From Cymbidium sinense (taxonomy: Eukaryota; Streptophyta; Magnoliopsida; Asparagales; Orchidaceae), in assembly GCA_021442155.1 (NCBI GenBank), contig CM038222.1, positions 58,626,266 through 58,690,265 of the forward strand: 64,000 nucleotides of DNA, in the 5' to 3' direction. A program made the translations under genes and the position numbers. The notes under the pieces were generated by a model. The model was not told where the DNA came from. It searched no databases and saw nothing but the letters and a program-made list of their open reading frames with translations. This document shows, piece after piece, positions 30,166-41,329 of the stretch (its first letter is position 1; every line of letters starts with the position of its first letter).

Positions 30166-31240
30166 ATGGCTGAAGAAAATACCACACCCTTCATGAATCA
30201 ACCTCCATTCGTTTTCGTAAACCCAGCATCCCGACTCTCCTTCAAACTCACACCTAATAATTATCCATCATGGCGAGCACAAGTTCTATCGCTGCTTCAG
30301 GGATACAACTTGCTCTGGTACATCAATGGCGACAATCCATGACCCTCTCCTACGATCACGCAAGGAGAGCTTCAGTCAGTCAACCCGAATCATGCAATGT
30401 GGGTTCAACAGGACTAGCTACTGTTACATGCCATGTTTGATTCTTTATCGGAGCAACTCATGGAATACATCACCGCAGCCTCATCTTCTCGTGATGCATG
30501 CTCGTATGTATGCCAATCGATCGAGATCGAGGATTAATTTTTTTAAGGAAAAGCTCTCGCAAACAACCAAAGGCAAAGCTTCAATCATTGATTATCTCCA
30601 AATGATTAGAAGTTTGGTAGGTCAATTGGTGTTGGTTGGATCACTGTTGGAAAAAAGATGATCTCATTCTTCATTTTCTGAGTGGTATCAAACAAGAATT
30701 CAAATAGATTAGTGTAGCTATTCGGGCCAGAGATCAACCTGTATCCTTTGAAGCTTCTCATGACAAACTAACTGAACGTGAAGACTTTTTGAAAAAAACA
30801 AAGGTGGACCGTTCCGAAAACAAACTCAAAATTATCAAAGCTCATTACCACCCTCCCACCGAGCTAAGGATACAAAACACATTTGCAATTCAGTGACAAA
30901 CGTGGTCACACAACAAAGACACATCAAAAAAGACTAATGGGTTTTCCAATTCCACCCAAAGCCAACCACACAATCACTGGCAACCAAGATCCTCGGACTA
31001 CATGGCTTCTTCATAGTGGAGCCTCACACCATGTCGCGATAGGCATGAACAAGTTATTTTTGAGAGAACCATATGAAAGATCTGATAATATAGTCGTCGA
31101 AAATGGCTCAGGTGTTCAAATAACACATAGGAAAAACAACCCTTTCAACTCCTCACATATCCTTTATTCTTGACAATGTTCTATGCGCTACAAATACGAA
31201 ACATATATTAATTTCTATTTTTCAATTTTATAGTTGAGAT
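30166..31240 (+). pseudogene. Copia gag and protease, broken
   Basis: The ATG at 30166 opens a gag with FKLTPNNYPSWRAQVLSLLQ, the conserved L...NY..W motif of copia gag. Stops and shifts occur from 30341 on. QLMEYITAASSSRDA and AIRARDQPVSFE are still readable at about 30450-30750. The protease motif reads WLLHSGASHHV (31003-31035). The catalytic Asp of DSG is replaced by His, which would inactivate it. The pre-integrase sequence DNTSIEFNPISFL ends at the Mutator-like insertion. Confidence 0.82.
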
Positions 31241-33489
31241 AATACATCAATAGAATTCAACCCTATCTCTTTTTTATGAGGAAAATTTTAAATTAAGTAT
31301 ATTTTAATTAATAATTAACAGTTTAGGCATCGATAAAAAAAATATTTAACTTTAGTACGCGATAGAAATTGCCCACCTCATCGGTGGATCACCATTATTA
31401 TCTGCCATCATAAACTTAGCCCCGCCCGATTAGTTAACGACCGTTTTAGAAAGCCGCTAACTTATAGCTGCATTTTGGCCAATCGCCCGAGCAGTGGGCG
31501 ACGATATATTTCTATACCGAATCGACCCGAAGCTTCGCTTCGTTTTTTTTCTTTCGCTTTGTAAAGTTTCGGTTTGTAAAATCTCGATTCTTCTCCTCCG
31601 CTCTCCTCCTCACGACGACCCATCGCCGCTCCACCATTGTAGATTTTGCATTTGCCACTTTCACTCCACCCAACTAATTTCTATTTCTCTAGCTTTCGTG
31701 GTCGTGATTGTTGCTTTCGCCTGATTTACCGTAAGTTTGTTTTTTTTTTGTAGTTTATTTGTTGCTTTGGTAATATTCCTTTTTAATTTTTTAGTGAATT
31801 TGTATGTTTTGCTGCCATTTTTACCGTTTCTATGTTTCTCTTAGTATAACATTAAGAGTAATTAGATTCCTATAGTTATTGTAACTCACCAAATTGATAC
31901 CTTTTTACTGCAAAGCTTGATTTTAGAATTTGATTAGTGTGACCTAATTTTATTGTTATGAGTAATAACTTCAAAGCTTCATATTTATTTATTTTGTTAA
32001 TTAAGAGACTATTTGCTTGTTTAGGGCAGTTTGCACTTTTTTTTTAAATTGTAGAATTATTGTGGAAAAGTACTTTTTTAATTTATTTTAACTATTGCGA
32101 GTATTTATTTATTTTGAAAAGTTTGCCATAGTTCATGAAAATTTTGAAATATAATAAGAAAGTTATAGTTAAATAATATAGTGATAGTCAGTAAATAAAA
32201 TAAAATTTATACAATTAATTGATGCATATGAAACAATGCGATGAAGCACCGTATCTGTTAAAGTATTCTCACTTATATATATATGATTTGTATGTCAGTA
32301 GTGTGTTTTGAATCAATATAGATTGACATCTTCATTGATTTGAACTAGAAAGTAAAACATCTTTTATTTTATTTCAAGTAATTTAACATTAATTTTTTTC
32401 GTGCCATTCTCTTTATGTTTTAATGACAATGATCATGTAGGAAGTTAAGACCATGGCAACTATTGATATAAAGCAGAATCTGATTGTAATGTGACAAAGT
32501 TTTAAATCTTTGTGTTGATTACCGCTCATAAGACCAACCATTGAATATTAAGACAATCACCCTTGGCATCAGAACAATTGTTGAGCTTGAGCAAGCTAAT
32601 TATTTTTCATGTTAAGCTCGTAAGCTCGTTTGAAAATTTGTTCATTTGAATCGCTCATTTTCAAATTGTTTGGTGATCTATTATTTTTTCAACTTGTATT
32701 GATTATAATGAGCTCGTTGAAATCATTTTGATTCGAATTGACTCTAATTATTAAAGTATTGTTTAGCTCTTTCAAGCTCAAAACATCTAAATATGGATTT
32801 TTGTAATGGATTTTGAGTGAATTGTCAGGTTTTGTTACAACATTGGTTGCTGAGCTAATAGTAGAATGAGTCAGGATCTCGTTTCCTTAATTATGTTCTA
32901 TGACGCAACCCATCATTGATGAGTTCATTCCAAGTTATGTTGGTGGCAAAATCGCCCATGCGAAAGTGTCGCCATGCAAGCTTAGGAAATTTAAAAAAAA
33001 AAGTGCTCGTTCTCGCGTTATGACGCTGATAACTTCGCAGTGGAGATTACATGTCGCTTTTCCTCAGCGGGATACATCTTGTATGCTGATGATGATGATG
33101 TCTCGCAAGATCAGACGGGACTAAGCTTCCGCCAAACATTGATTGTTTACGCGGAGATAAAGTCACAATGTACGCTACCAAAACATACATCGATATATCA
33201 TGCCGTAATATACACTCGCTATTCACGAAGTTCGCTTTGCCAACAATGAATCGCACGCACTATCACGAATGAGATATAATGTAAGCATTCACCTCGACAT
33301 CACTGCTGGTGATTTTATTTTTGTTTTGTGTATGGTATATTTTGTTTTTTTTAGAAGATGATATATGTTTAAATGAATGCAGAACCGAGATGCCTATTCA
33401 AGCGCAACTGCATGATCAACCTAGTTCATCTGATAACCGCCCGATGATGAGTATGAAATGATGAATAGTGAATCAAGCATCGACCGATA

Positions 33490-35370
33490 ACGATGCGCGA
33501 TGATGAGTCTTTGCTTGGTAATGCCAATTTATGCGCAAAAGACGGCCATGATCTTCTTCGGAGTCATTCAATCCGGAATTCGGTGGATCATAATGTTATG
33601 ATTTCCACTAATGAGTACATTCAGCTATGTCAGATCACGAAAGACTGGGATGCAGATATTGTATTTGATGGTCCATCTGATAACTCAAGTTTTTCAGATG
33701 ATGTCGGTTCAGAGTTATATGAAGGTATGTGTTTCAAATAAGAAGGAGCTTCGCCAAAGAATGGCCGGGTCCATTATTAATAATGTCCAGTTCGTTATCA
33801 TGACATCAAATCAGAAGAATTTTACCATTATATGTGCGCAACATCGTAGCCCTAACCTCCAATGGCGCACTATGCGTAAACAAGAGGTTGGGAGGCCCGA
33901 GGTTATCAACTTTAGGTTCGCCGTACACATGCGTTGCCACCATCAGTGGTTCAGGACATCGCCAATGCACTTCTAAGTTTATTAGTTACTTCATAATGCC
34001 AATAATGTGATTTCAAATTGACCTGAAACTCAAAGAGATCATAGGAAGGATGAAATCGAAATTTAACATCAAGTTCTCTTACATGAAGGCCTGGGATGCG
34101 AGACGTAAGAGTATTAGAGCAGTATTTGGCAGTTGAGAAGAGTCATATCGCTCCCTAGCATTATTTATGGATTCGTTATGCTCTGCGCTGCCCGTTACTA
34201 TTTACAGGATTATATCATCAGATACATGTAGTTTCGAGACCGCTCGGCTTTGACCATCTATTACCGGGTTGGGATATTGTCGACCTATTCTCGCATGGAC
34301 GGACGCCTTTTGGCAAGTATCGGGTACGCGTCACTACCCATTGGTATTGATGCAAATAACGATCTATTCCTTTTGCTTTTGCAGTGGTTGAATCTGAGAA
34401 TAACGAATCCTGGCTCTGGTTCATTATGTGCCTACAACAACTGATGCCAATTGTTTCATCAAGGGGCAATTTTTGTGTAATCTCGGATAAGCATTCAGGG
34501 TTGGTTCGTGGGTGCCGCGATGTATTTTCATGGGCCGCACATCGTCATTGCTTGCGACATCTTAGGAAAAACTTTAAGAAGGCAGTGAAGAAAATGGGTA
34601 TTGTGGATGTTGAGTTTATGTGCAAAAAATATACTTGTGTAGCACCCGACATCAATATATTTAACCGCAACATATCGACATCAAAAAAATTAAACCGTAA
34701 GCATATCAATGGTTGGTAGAACGCGTGATGTGGAGAAGTGGACATTGATTCATGATGGTGGGAAGCGTTACGGTACCATGACCACAAATGCATCGAGTTT
34801 TAATGGTGTACTTAAACGCACGGACTACCAATTCAAGCATTGATAACTGCAATTTACTATAACATCGTGAGTCTATTCTATACAAGTTCAATTGATTCAG
34901 ATGAATTCACCTTCTCTCCACGAACCCAAACAGTCCTAAGCAAATTTGAGCGAGGCTGACATTTCCCACTACCAATATTAACAAATGAGGTGCAAGTGTT
35001 GGATTGAATCGCTCCTTCGAGTTGATTTACCGAAGATCAATTACCATGCGGGTACACTAATAATGATTTATCATATGCGTAGTCATACCATACAGCTCTA
35101 GTATAGGAGAATCAATCATCCGCTTATGTGTCAAGATATTACACCATGTCGATGTACGCGACATACTCTTCTAATTTTCATGCTGATGATCAAACACTGC
35201 CGAGTACGACGCAGACGGTCTGATCCTTTGATGTCGCCGGTTAAAGTCGCCTGCAAGCCAAGATCACGTGGTACAAGAACACAATGGATGAGAGCGCATC
35301 ACAAAGCAATATGTAGTAGTTGTAAATCAATCGGCCATTACGACATCGCCTCACATAACCCTTCTAGTAG
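33490..35370 (+). pseudogene. MuDR-type transposase of the MULE, decayed
   Basis: Order along the strand: KDWDADIVFDGPSDNSSFSD (33640), then the Mutator DNA-binding domain starting LYEGMCFKNKKELR with NNVQFVIMTSNQKNF (33715-33840). Next is the MULE transposase core with FGKYRVRV (34308), FAFAVVESENNESWLWF (34373-34420) and VISDKHSGLVRGCRDVFSWA (34481-34540). It ends with a zinc-knuckle remnant ICSSCKSIGHY (35308-35340) whose last Cys is lost. The first catalytic Asp sits in MDGR (34286), out of frame with the next motif. Several one- or two-base indels and stops disable it. Intact relatives cut and paste MULEs by a DDE mechanism. Confidence 0.85.
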
Positions 35371-35699
35371 CGTGAGTTTAGTTTGTGTTTAGATATATCC
35401 TAACCGAATATGCATAATTTTTCTTATCTCTGCAATTATATCGATCTAATAAATTTCCATTTCTTTGCATACGATGGTCGAGGAGCCTTCTACCGGACGC
35501 CGCAGGAGGCGTAAGCCGCTTGATGACGACTGGACCCGATCGAGAGGTTCATCCCAAAGATAGCCTTACTTAGTGGAAGACATAGGGCACATCCGTGATA
35601 CTGATGAATATACTTGCTTATTTTTTTCTATGTGTTTCATTTACGCGTGTTACGCATTTTGACCTAAACTTTTTCATACTGCAATCGACTATTTTTGAG

Positions 35700-36840
35700 G
35701 CAGCATCTCACCTTCTTATGCTCAGAGAGTGTCCCATCACGCGTCTACCGCTCTCACACTCAACTTTATGTTAGCTACCGCAGTACATCGACTTGACCAT
35801 CACATGCTGACAACACTAGTTGAGCGTTGGTCTCCCCAGATCAACACATTTCATTTTGCTGTGGGAGAGATGACAGTGACATTGCAGGACGTTGCAATGA
35901 TCCTGGTTTATGACACGACCACCGCTTGTCGGCCCCTATTGTTTGTAGGACATGGTAGGCGGTGGTGAGTTGGCCGACCTGACGAAGCTTATAGGTGGCA
36001 TCCGATTCCGCATTAATCGTATCATGACCCGCTTGACCTAACATTCATTCGACATTCGTGGATGCCGTGCACACGCCGACGCATGCCACTCGCGTGGTTA
36101 CATTGACATTTTTCGTGAGTCCTACACTCTCCGAGTCGGACTTCATCGACATGTGCGAGCCTATGTTTTATTCCTTCGGGAGTTTTTTACTAGATACGCC
36201 GTGGTCGAGGGTGCATTTGCAAAGATCTCCCATTGTTAGGATCTTGACACATTCAACACTCTATCCGCTATGCAATGCTAGCCCACTTATAGGAGTTGCA
36301 TGAGTCTACCAGGGAGGGCCAACATGGTGTTCTTCGCTTGCCAGACCGGTCTTGGGAGCCGCATGTTGGTCGATCAACGTTACATGTCCCCTACCCTAGA
36401 GATCTCGATGGACTTAGCATCGGTTTCAGGTAAGGAAATTAATATCTTTATAGCTTGCTTTAACATAATGACATGCAACTACCTGACTTGTATATGATAT
36501 TTTTTTTATTATCAGGTGGAATGAGAGATATGTGCGTTAGATGCCGTTTGACAATATCAAATTTTTTAGGGATGAGTTAGATGGGCTTCTACTAAGTCAG
36601 GTACTTCTTTTAATTGTTATACATCATTCTCAACAAATGCTGTCAAACCATTTTCTAACATACAGGTGACTTGGGAGCCATACGACATTCAGATAAGAGG
36701 TCGTCTGGCTGATATTTGTCTGGCTGGCGAGGACATCTAGTTAGCACATGTTCCACTAATTAGGTGGAAGAGGGTGGAGTGATACCTTCTGACAGAGTCC
36801 GCTTCACTTGCCCAAAGACATGTAGTCCCATGGACTCTAG
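35700..36840 (+). pseudogene. Plant mobile domain (PMD) ORF of the MULE, decayed
   Basis: The frame at 35729-35968 reads TTLVERWSPQINTFHFAVGE and then MTVTLQDVAMILVYDTTTAC, the hallmark ERW.P.THTFH...GEMT.TLQDV of the plant mobile domain. Later pieces are VTWEPYDIQIRGRLADICLA (36662-36720) and HVPLIRWKRVE (36749-36781), the C-terminal PMD block. A probable intron lies near 36430-36520. PMD proteins such as MAIN and MAIL1 act in transposon silencing and genome stability, and the domain is also found in transposons. Here it follows the transposase on the same strand. Stops and shifts make it non-functional. Confidence 0.82.
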
Positions 36841-38032
36841 TTATTAGAGTCGATGGCGAGGGAAAGCATTAGACGGCGCAGCATCATCGCCAATATATCG
36901 TGGGAGGCCGTAGAGATCACGCTTGGGTGGACGATAATGGCACACACAGCACCTCGCACAGCATGATCTGGTTTAGGGCATCGCAGGGTACAAGGCTTTA
37001 CCAACACCGACGACGCTACCCCGTGAGCACCCGCCTAGAGAGCATATGTTAAGATAACTCTATAATTTGCATATTTTCTTAGTTATTATTTTCACATATT
37101 TATGTAGTAACATTTTAAACTGGTTTACTGTAGCCAGAGCATATTTTGGCGATGGAGGATCTTTTCGGCCTTTCTTCTGGACGCTCGATGACGCGTGGAC
37201 TATCGCCGCTATCAATGACGATATGATGCATCCGAGCTTGAAGACACATATCGAGACTGTGGTCCGGCGTCGCAGCCAGAAAGCATATGCCACGATGATA
37301 TGACACATGTCTACACGCTTCGACCGCACGCATACGCATACGCGCCATCCACCTGCGATCCAGACCATCTTCTTTTTTCGTGAGAGCACCCGCCTGCATA
37401 TGGACGTCACGCCATAAGATTGGGTATCTCTACGAGACTCAGACATTGATCGGATGATGATGCGAGCCAGCTCATCACCGCTGACGTCGGTACCGCCGAG
37501 CACTATACTCATAAGTACGCGATAACTATAGACATCGCCGCCGATGATAGTGTTTAGAGGTGTACTTATTTTGTATAGCCGCTTTGGATATTTTATCGTT
37601 CACTTTTATCGATCTCTACTTTGAGTTTATTTTTGGCTTATGAATGAAATTTTTTGTATCATTTGATTACTATTAAGCGTTTGATCTATTTGTATTTTCT
37701 AGTATCATTTGTTCACTGGTATTACAAGTTCATGTTACATATATTTGCATTTCCTGTACATTGTAAAAAAAAAGATAACTTATTTTTTTAAAAAATTGAG
37801 TGCGCCGCCTACTATCGGGCGATCGATTACACTTAAGCCGCCAGATCCATCGATTTTAGTGCCGAACCATTATCGATCGCTTAGTGCCGCGATAAGTGAT
37901 CCGCCAGCCACCTCTAGAGGTGGACGCCACTTCCACACACATATTTTATATTTAAATTTTTCTTTTACCGGTATTTAATATGTTAATTAAGTCTTAAAAC
38001 ATACTTAATTTAAAATTTCCGTCCTTTTTTAT

Positions 38033-38200
38033 CAAGGATCTCAGTACGGGGGCACTTATAACGCGAGGGCTGAGCCGAAATAACGTGTACGAGTGGTCGA
38101 GCATTAAGAAGATGCAACTCACCCAAAGCAAGCCCAAGTCAGTTTGAAACCAAACATCACACTATGGCATGACCATCTCGCCCACACTAGACTTCATCGA
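38033..38200 (+). pseudogene. Copia pre-integrase remnant fused to RT by deletion
   Basis: In one frame FIKDLSTGALITRGLSRNNV is followed by YEWSSIKKMQ, a stop, and LWHDHLAHT (38162-38188), which is the GAG-pre-integrase region. It then passes directly into RLHRSLYGRKQAP, a reverse-transcriptase motif. The integrase and N-terminal half of reverse transcriptase are missing at this junction. Confidence 0.8.
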
Positions 38201-39680
38201 TCACTCTATGGTCGTAAACAGGCACCATGAGCCTGGTATGTCGAACTCAAACAATTCATTCGATCGTTCATTACTTATTTACTGTCAAAATTCTACTGTA
38301 ATTTACCTACTTATGTATGTAGATGAGCTTCTCATTACCAAAAACTCAAAAAATGGTTACACGTATAATTGAAGTACTCGCTCAAAGATTCTCCATCAAG
38401 GATCTAGACAACATTCATTATTTCCTAGGAATTGAAGCAATTCCAATGGCCAACGACATTTTGTTATCACAACATGCCTATATTCGTGATATCCTTGAGA
38501 GATTTCAACTGGATGGTACGAAATAGATGGAAACACTAATCAACACTTCTACATCACTACAACTCAACGGCGGGTTTGCCTATTCAAACAACAAACAATA
38601 TCGAAGCTTAATAGGGAGTCTACAATATCTATCACTGACATGACTAGACATTGCTTATACAGTCAATAAATTAGCACAATTCATGCAATCACCAACTCAA
38701 CTGCATTGGACAGCAACCAAGAGACTACTTCACTACCTCTAGAACACTATCACACATGGTCTCCTCCTTCGTAAATCGTCATCTCTATATCTAACAGCAT
38801 ACTCTGACGCTGATTGAGCTCGGAATCAATGACTACATCTCTATGTCAGCATATATTATATTCTTCGTCTTGAATCCAATCTCATGGTGCTCCAAGAAAC
38901 AACGTACTGTTACAAGATCATCGATAGAATCTGAATATCGTGCCATTGCATCCGCAACCACAGAAATCTGCTGGCTACTTAATCTTTTCTCAGAACTTTG
39001 CATAACAACTATCAAACCACCACAACTACTATGCGACAATCCAGGAGCTACGGGCGCAAACAAGCCGAGCTTGAGCTAGGGAGCTAAACCTTTGTTCATA
39101 TTCGGCTAGTTTGAAAATTACTTGTTTCGTCATTGAAATTACCAAAATTTCAGTGTTCATATTTGGCTCTAATGGTTCGAAATTGCTCAAAAAGCAATAA
39201 TCTGAAAATATATGAAGTAGGGATGGTTTGAATTTGGTATAAATGGCAAAAGCTCAAACCACTAAGCCATGATTGCAACTATGATTAATAAACGTTTGTG
39301 TATATATATATCGAGCAAAACTGAGTCAAACACAATCGAGCAAAAGATTGTTAATGTTTGACTCGTTTATAAATCGAGTTTAAAATATTTACTCGTGTTT
39401 GGCTCGTTTACTTAACGAACGAGTCAAATACGAGCTACTTAATGAGCTGAACATAATATGTTCATGAATGATGAGCTTTTTTGATAGCTCTGCTTAGAGC
39501 CACACATCTCTGGGCAAATCTAGCGTTCGACTAGACTATCATTTTGTTCGAGAGAAGGTGGCAGATGGGTCGATCAAGATTTCGCATGTCTCCATCGACA
39601 ATCAGCTTTTCGACATACTCACCAAACCACTTCCAGAAATTAGGTTTCATCAACTTCAGTCTGAGATTAATGCCTTCAAT
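38190..39680 (+). pseudogene. Copia reverse transcriptase and RNase H, broken
   Basis: Readable motifs are SLYGRKQAP (38203), MYVDELLITKN (38313-38343), LAQRFSIKDLDNIHYFLGIE (38375-38435), QHAYIRDILERFQL (38470), [16 protein letters not shown] (38646-38693) and SWCSKKQRTVTRSS (38882-38923). IESEYRAIASATTEICWLLN (38924-38984) follows. The catalytic box is YVDE instead of YVDD. RNase H is interrupted at about 39050 and resumes at about 39485 with LDYHFVREKVADGSIKISHV (39530-39590) and DILTKPLPE, the usual copia C-terminus. Confidence 0.85.
39050..39485. mobile_element. CGAGC-rich element inserted in copia RNase H
   Basis: This stretch separates LCDNPGAT from the expected HSRTKHI..DYHFVRE part. 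Its left end GGGCGCAAACAAGCCGAGC resembles the GGGTGTAAACGAACCGAGC end of the element at 42050-42607, and it carries CTCGTTTA and GAGCT words. The right end is not clear and I could not fix a target duplication. Confidence 0.5.
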
Positions 39681-39719
39681 GGAAGCCAAATTTTGCAGGA
39701 GCATACTAAGAAAATATAA

Positions 39720-39999
39720 ATAAATTTATTAAATTACATTAATATTCCCTACCATTTCCTCCTTAACAGATTCAATACATTCAAATAATTTCTATTTCAG
39801 TTCCTACCATTTCCTCCCCAACAGAATCATTACACTGAAAAAATTTATATTTCAGTTTGTACAGTAAAAAAATTCCTTTGATATCCTTTGGTGACTGCCT
39901 TTAGTGGCAGCCTACACCGTCTCAAACTTACGTATAAATACCTGTATCAAGTCTGAATATAGTGCGTGGAAATCTCTCCATCTTATTTACAGGTTTACA
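39720..39999 (+). repeat. 3' LTR of the copia element
   Basis: About 280 bp, including a 55-60 bp internal tandem duplication (CCTACCATTTCCTCC at 39755 and 39808) not seen in the 5' LTR. Confidence 0.75.
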
Positions 40000-40008
40000 A
40001 TTATAAAG

Positions 40009-40756
40009 CTAACATACGACAGAGTTACTAAGATCCTAATTGTGTGAGTTCAGTTAAAGCATGAGTTTAGTGTAATTTGCTCTTAAACCATATTATAAAC
40101 CATTATTCACTCTAAATATCTTTCTGGTCTGTCCATCTGTCTTGCGCTCTTTGTGTTCCGTTTCTCTCGTTCATTATTTTCTCCTCTTCTTATTGCTATA
40201 ATTCATATCGTTGTATTTATACATATTGATTAAACGCAGCAGGCAGAAACTGAAGCGTAAGAATAATTAAGATTGAGAGTTTTTTAGGTACATTTGATCA
40301 AATTTGTTTTGCTCAGATTGAACGGTAAAAGGATTACTTTATAGATGTTGGTTGAGAGTTTTACAAATTCACGACTTTGTATTTTTTGTTTGGTTGACAA
40401 AATGTAATGAAAAGAAGGGCTGAGCCTAGCGTGTGCGTGTCCACGGCACGGCCGCCGGCAGATGGCTACGGTGGTATTTGAAATGCACCTAATTTTTTTA
40501 CTTGGAACCAAATGCTTGAAATAAAGCATGATTTGAATCGCAGATTCCAAATGACCACCAATAAATTTCCTTAATCGTAAACTCATACATATAATATATT
40601 TTGATTGAAAGTATAAGCTCTCAATTATTAAACTAAGATTACTTAAAAATTTATTATTGAAAGTTCAACTCTAAATTAAATATTTATATATAAATATACA
40701 ATCTGAACAAGAAACATCTGAATTACTTGAATGAAATCAAAAGCTAGGCTACAGCG
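40009..40756. other. Spacer between copia element and SINE-like insertion
   Basis: AT-rich, with a short GC-richer patch near 40430-40470. No gene, repeat family or RNA gene recognised. Confidence 0.55.
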
Positions 40757-40773
40757 AGATAAAGTAATCTACC

Positions 40774-40952
40774 CACCGCTCTTTCGGTTGGTGCGGGAAC
40801 CCTCCTGACCACGCTCGATTTCTCGGCGGGAGGCGCGCCATGGAATATCAATGTGAAAGTGATTTAATGACGCTTATAAATGATTAATCACAACGACATT
40901 CCTACCCACAAGATGGTAGATGTCGGGATCCCCCAAAAAAAAAAAAAAAAAA
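40774..40952 (+). mobile_element. SINE-like retroposon with poly-A tail
   Basis: A 160 bp body followed by an A-run (40935-40953) is flanked by the 17 bp duplication AGATAAAGTAAYCTACC at 40757-40773 and 40953-40969 (one mismatch). The 5' part is GC-rich. It has a possible A box (GGTTGGTGCGGGA, 40786-40798) and, about 20 bases further on, a B-box-like CGCTCGATTTC (40822-40832), which suggests a tRNA-derived polymerase III promoter. The duplication and tail show retroposition; the box assignment is tentative. Confidence 0.7.
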
Positions 40953-41329
40953 AGATAAAGTAACCTACCTATCTTATCTTTATTTGAAAAGGATACCTGC
41001 TTTAATAAATTTGTTATCTGCGAAAAAATTCATAATTATAGAATAATATTTTACGTCTTAGCTTTACATGAATCTCTTACACATACTCTAAAGAGATAAA
41101 TTCAAGAGGTGTAAAATTTTTTTTATGTTGAAAACCTGTAAGAGAGAACTGCATGACCCAACTCAAAGCTCAAATTAAATGATTTACTATAAAAATAAAA
41201 TTATAGACTTTTGTGCTTCTTTTAATTAGAGAAGATGCGATTACAAAGTAATGCACGAAAGCTTTGTCTCGTATAACTGTATTAGAGGATGAAATAGTTA
41301 AGAGGTAAATGTCAACAATCAAAGGTCGA

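Larger units (their letters stand above)
31278..38023 (+). mobile_element. Mutator-like element (MULE), 6746 bp, inserted in the copia element
   Basis: A perfect 9 bp target duplication, CTTTTTTAT, lies at 31269-31277 and 38024-38032. The termini are inverted repeats: GAGGAAAATTTTAAATTAAG on the left and GACGGAAATTTTAAATTAAG on the complement of the right end. Diverged inverted matches run on for about 200 bp (CCACCTC...GGTGG...GATCAC at 31375-31393 and 37905-37925; AATCGCCCGA at 31480 and GATCGCCCGATA near 37820). Joining the flanks restores the copia reading from EFNPISF to FIKDLSTGALITRG, so the insertion point is certain. It encodes a MuDR-type transposase and a plant mobile domain, both broken. 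Confidence 0.94.
29904..39999 (+). mobile_element. Ty1/copia retrotransposon, disrupted by nested insertions
   Basis: Direct repeats at 29904-30113 and 39720-39999 are the LTRs. Shared words are CATTAAATTACATTAATATT, GTCTGAATATAGTG and CTCCATCTTATTT. A primer site TGGTATCAAAGCC (initiator tRNA-Met type) follows at 30116-30128. Gag, protease, a remnant of the GAG-pre-integrase region, the second half of reverse transcriptase and RNase H follow in copia order. A 6746 bp Mutator-like element (31278-38023) interrupts the region before the integrase, and a ~430 bp repeat interrupts RNase H. The word ATTATAAAG flanks both outer ends (29895-29903, 40000-40008) and may include the target duplication. 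Confidence 0.88.

Noticed and set aside
37060..37512. 150-codon minus-strand ORF in the MULE
   Set aside because: No recognisable motif. It lies opposite the 3' part of the PMD region and may be chance.
29895..40008. ATTATAAAG as a clean target duplication of the copia element
   Set aside because: It flanks both ends but is longer than the usual 5 bp, and the LTR start lacks TG, so the exact duplication cannot be fixed.
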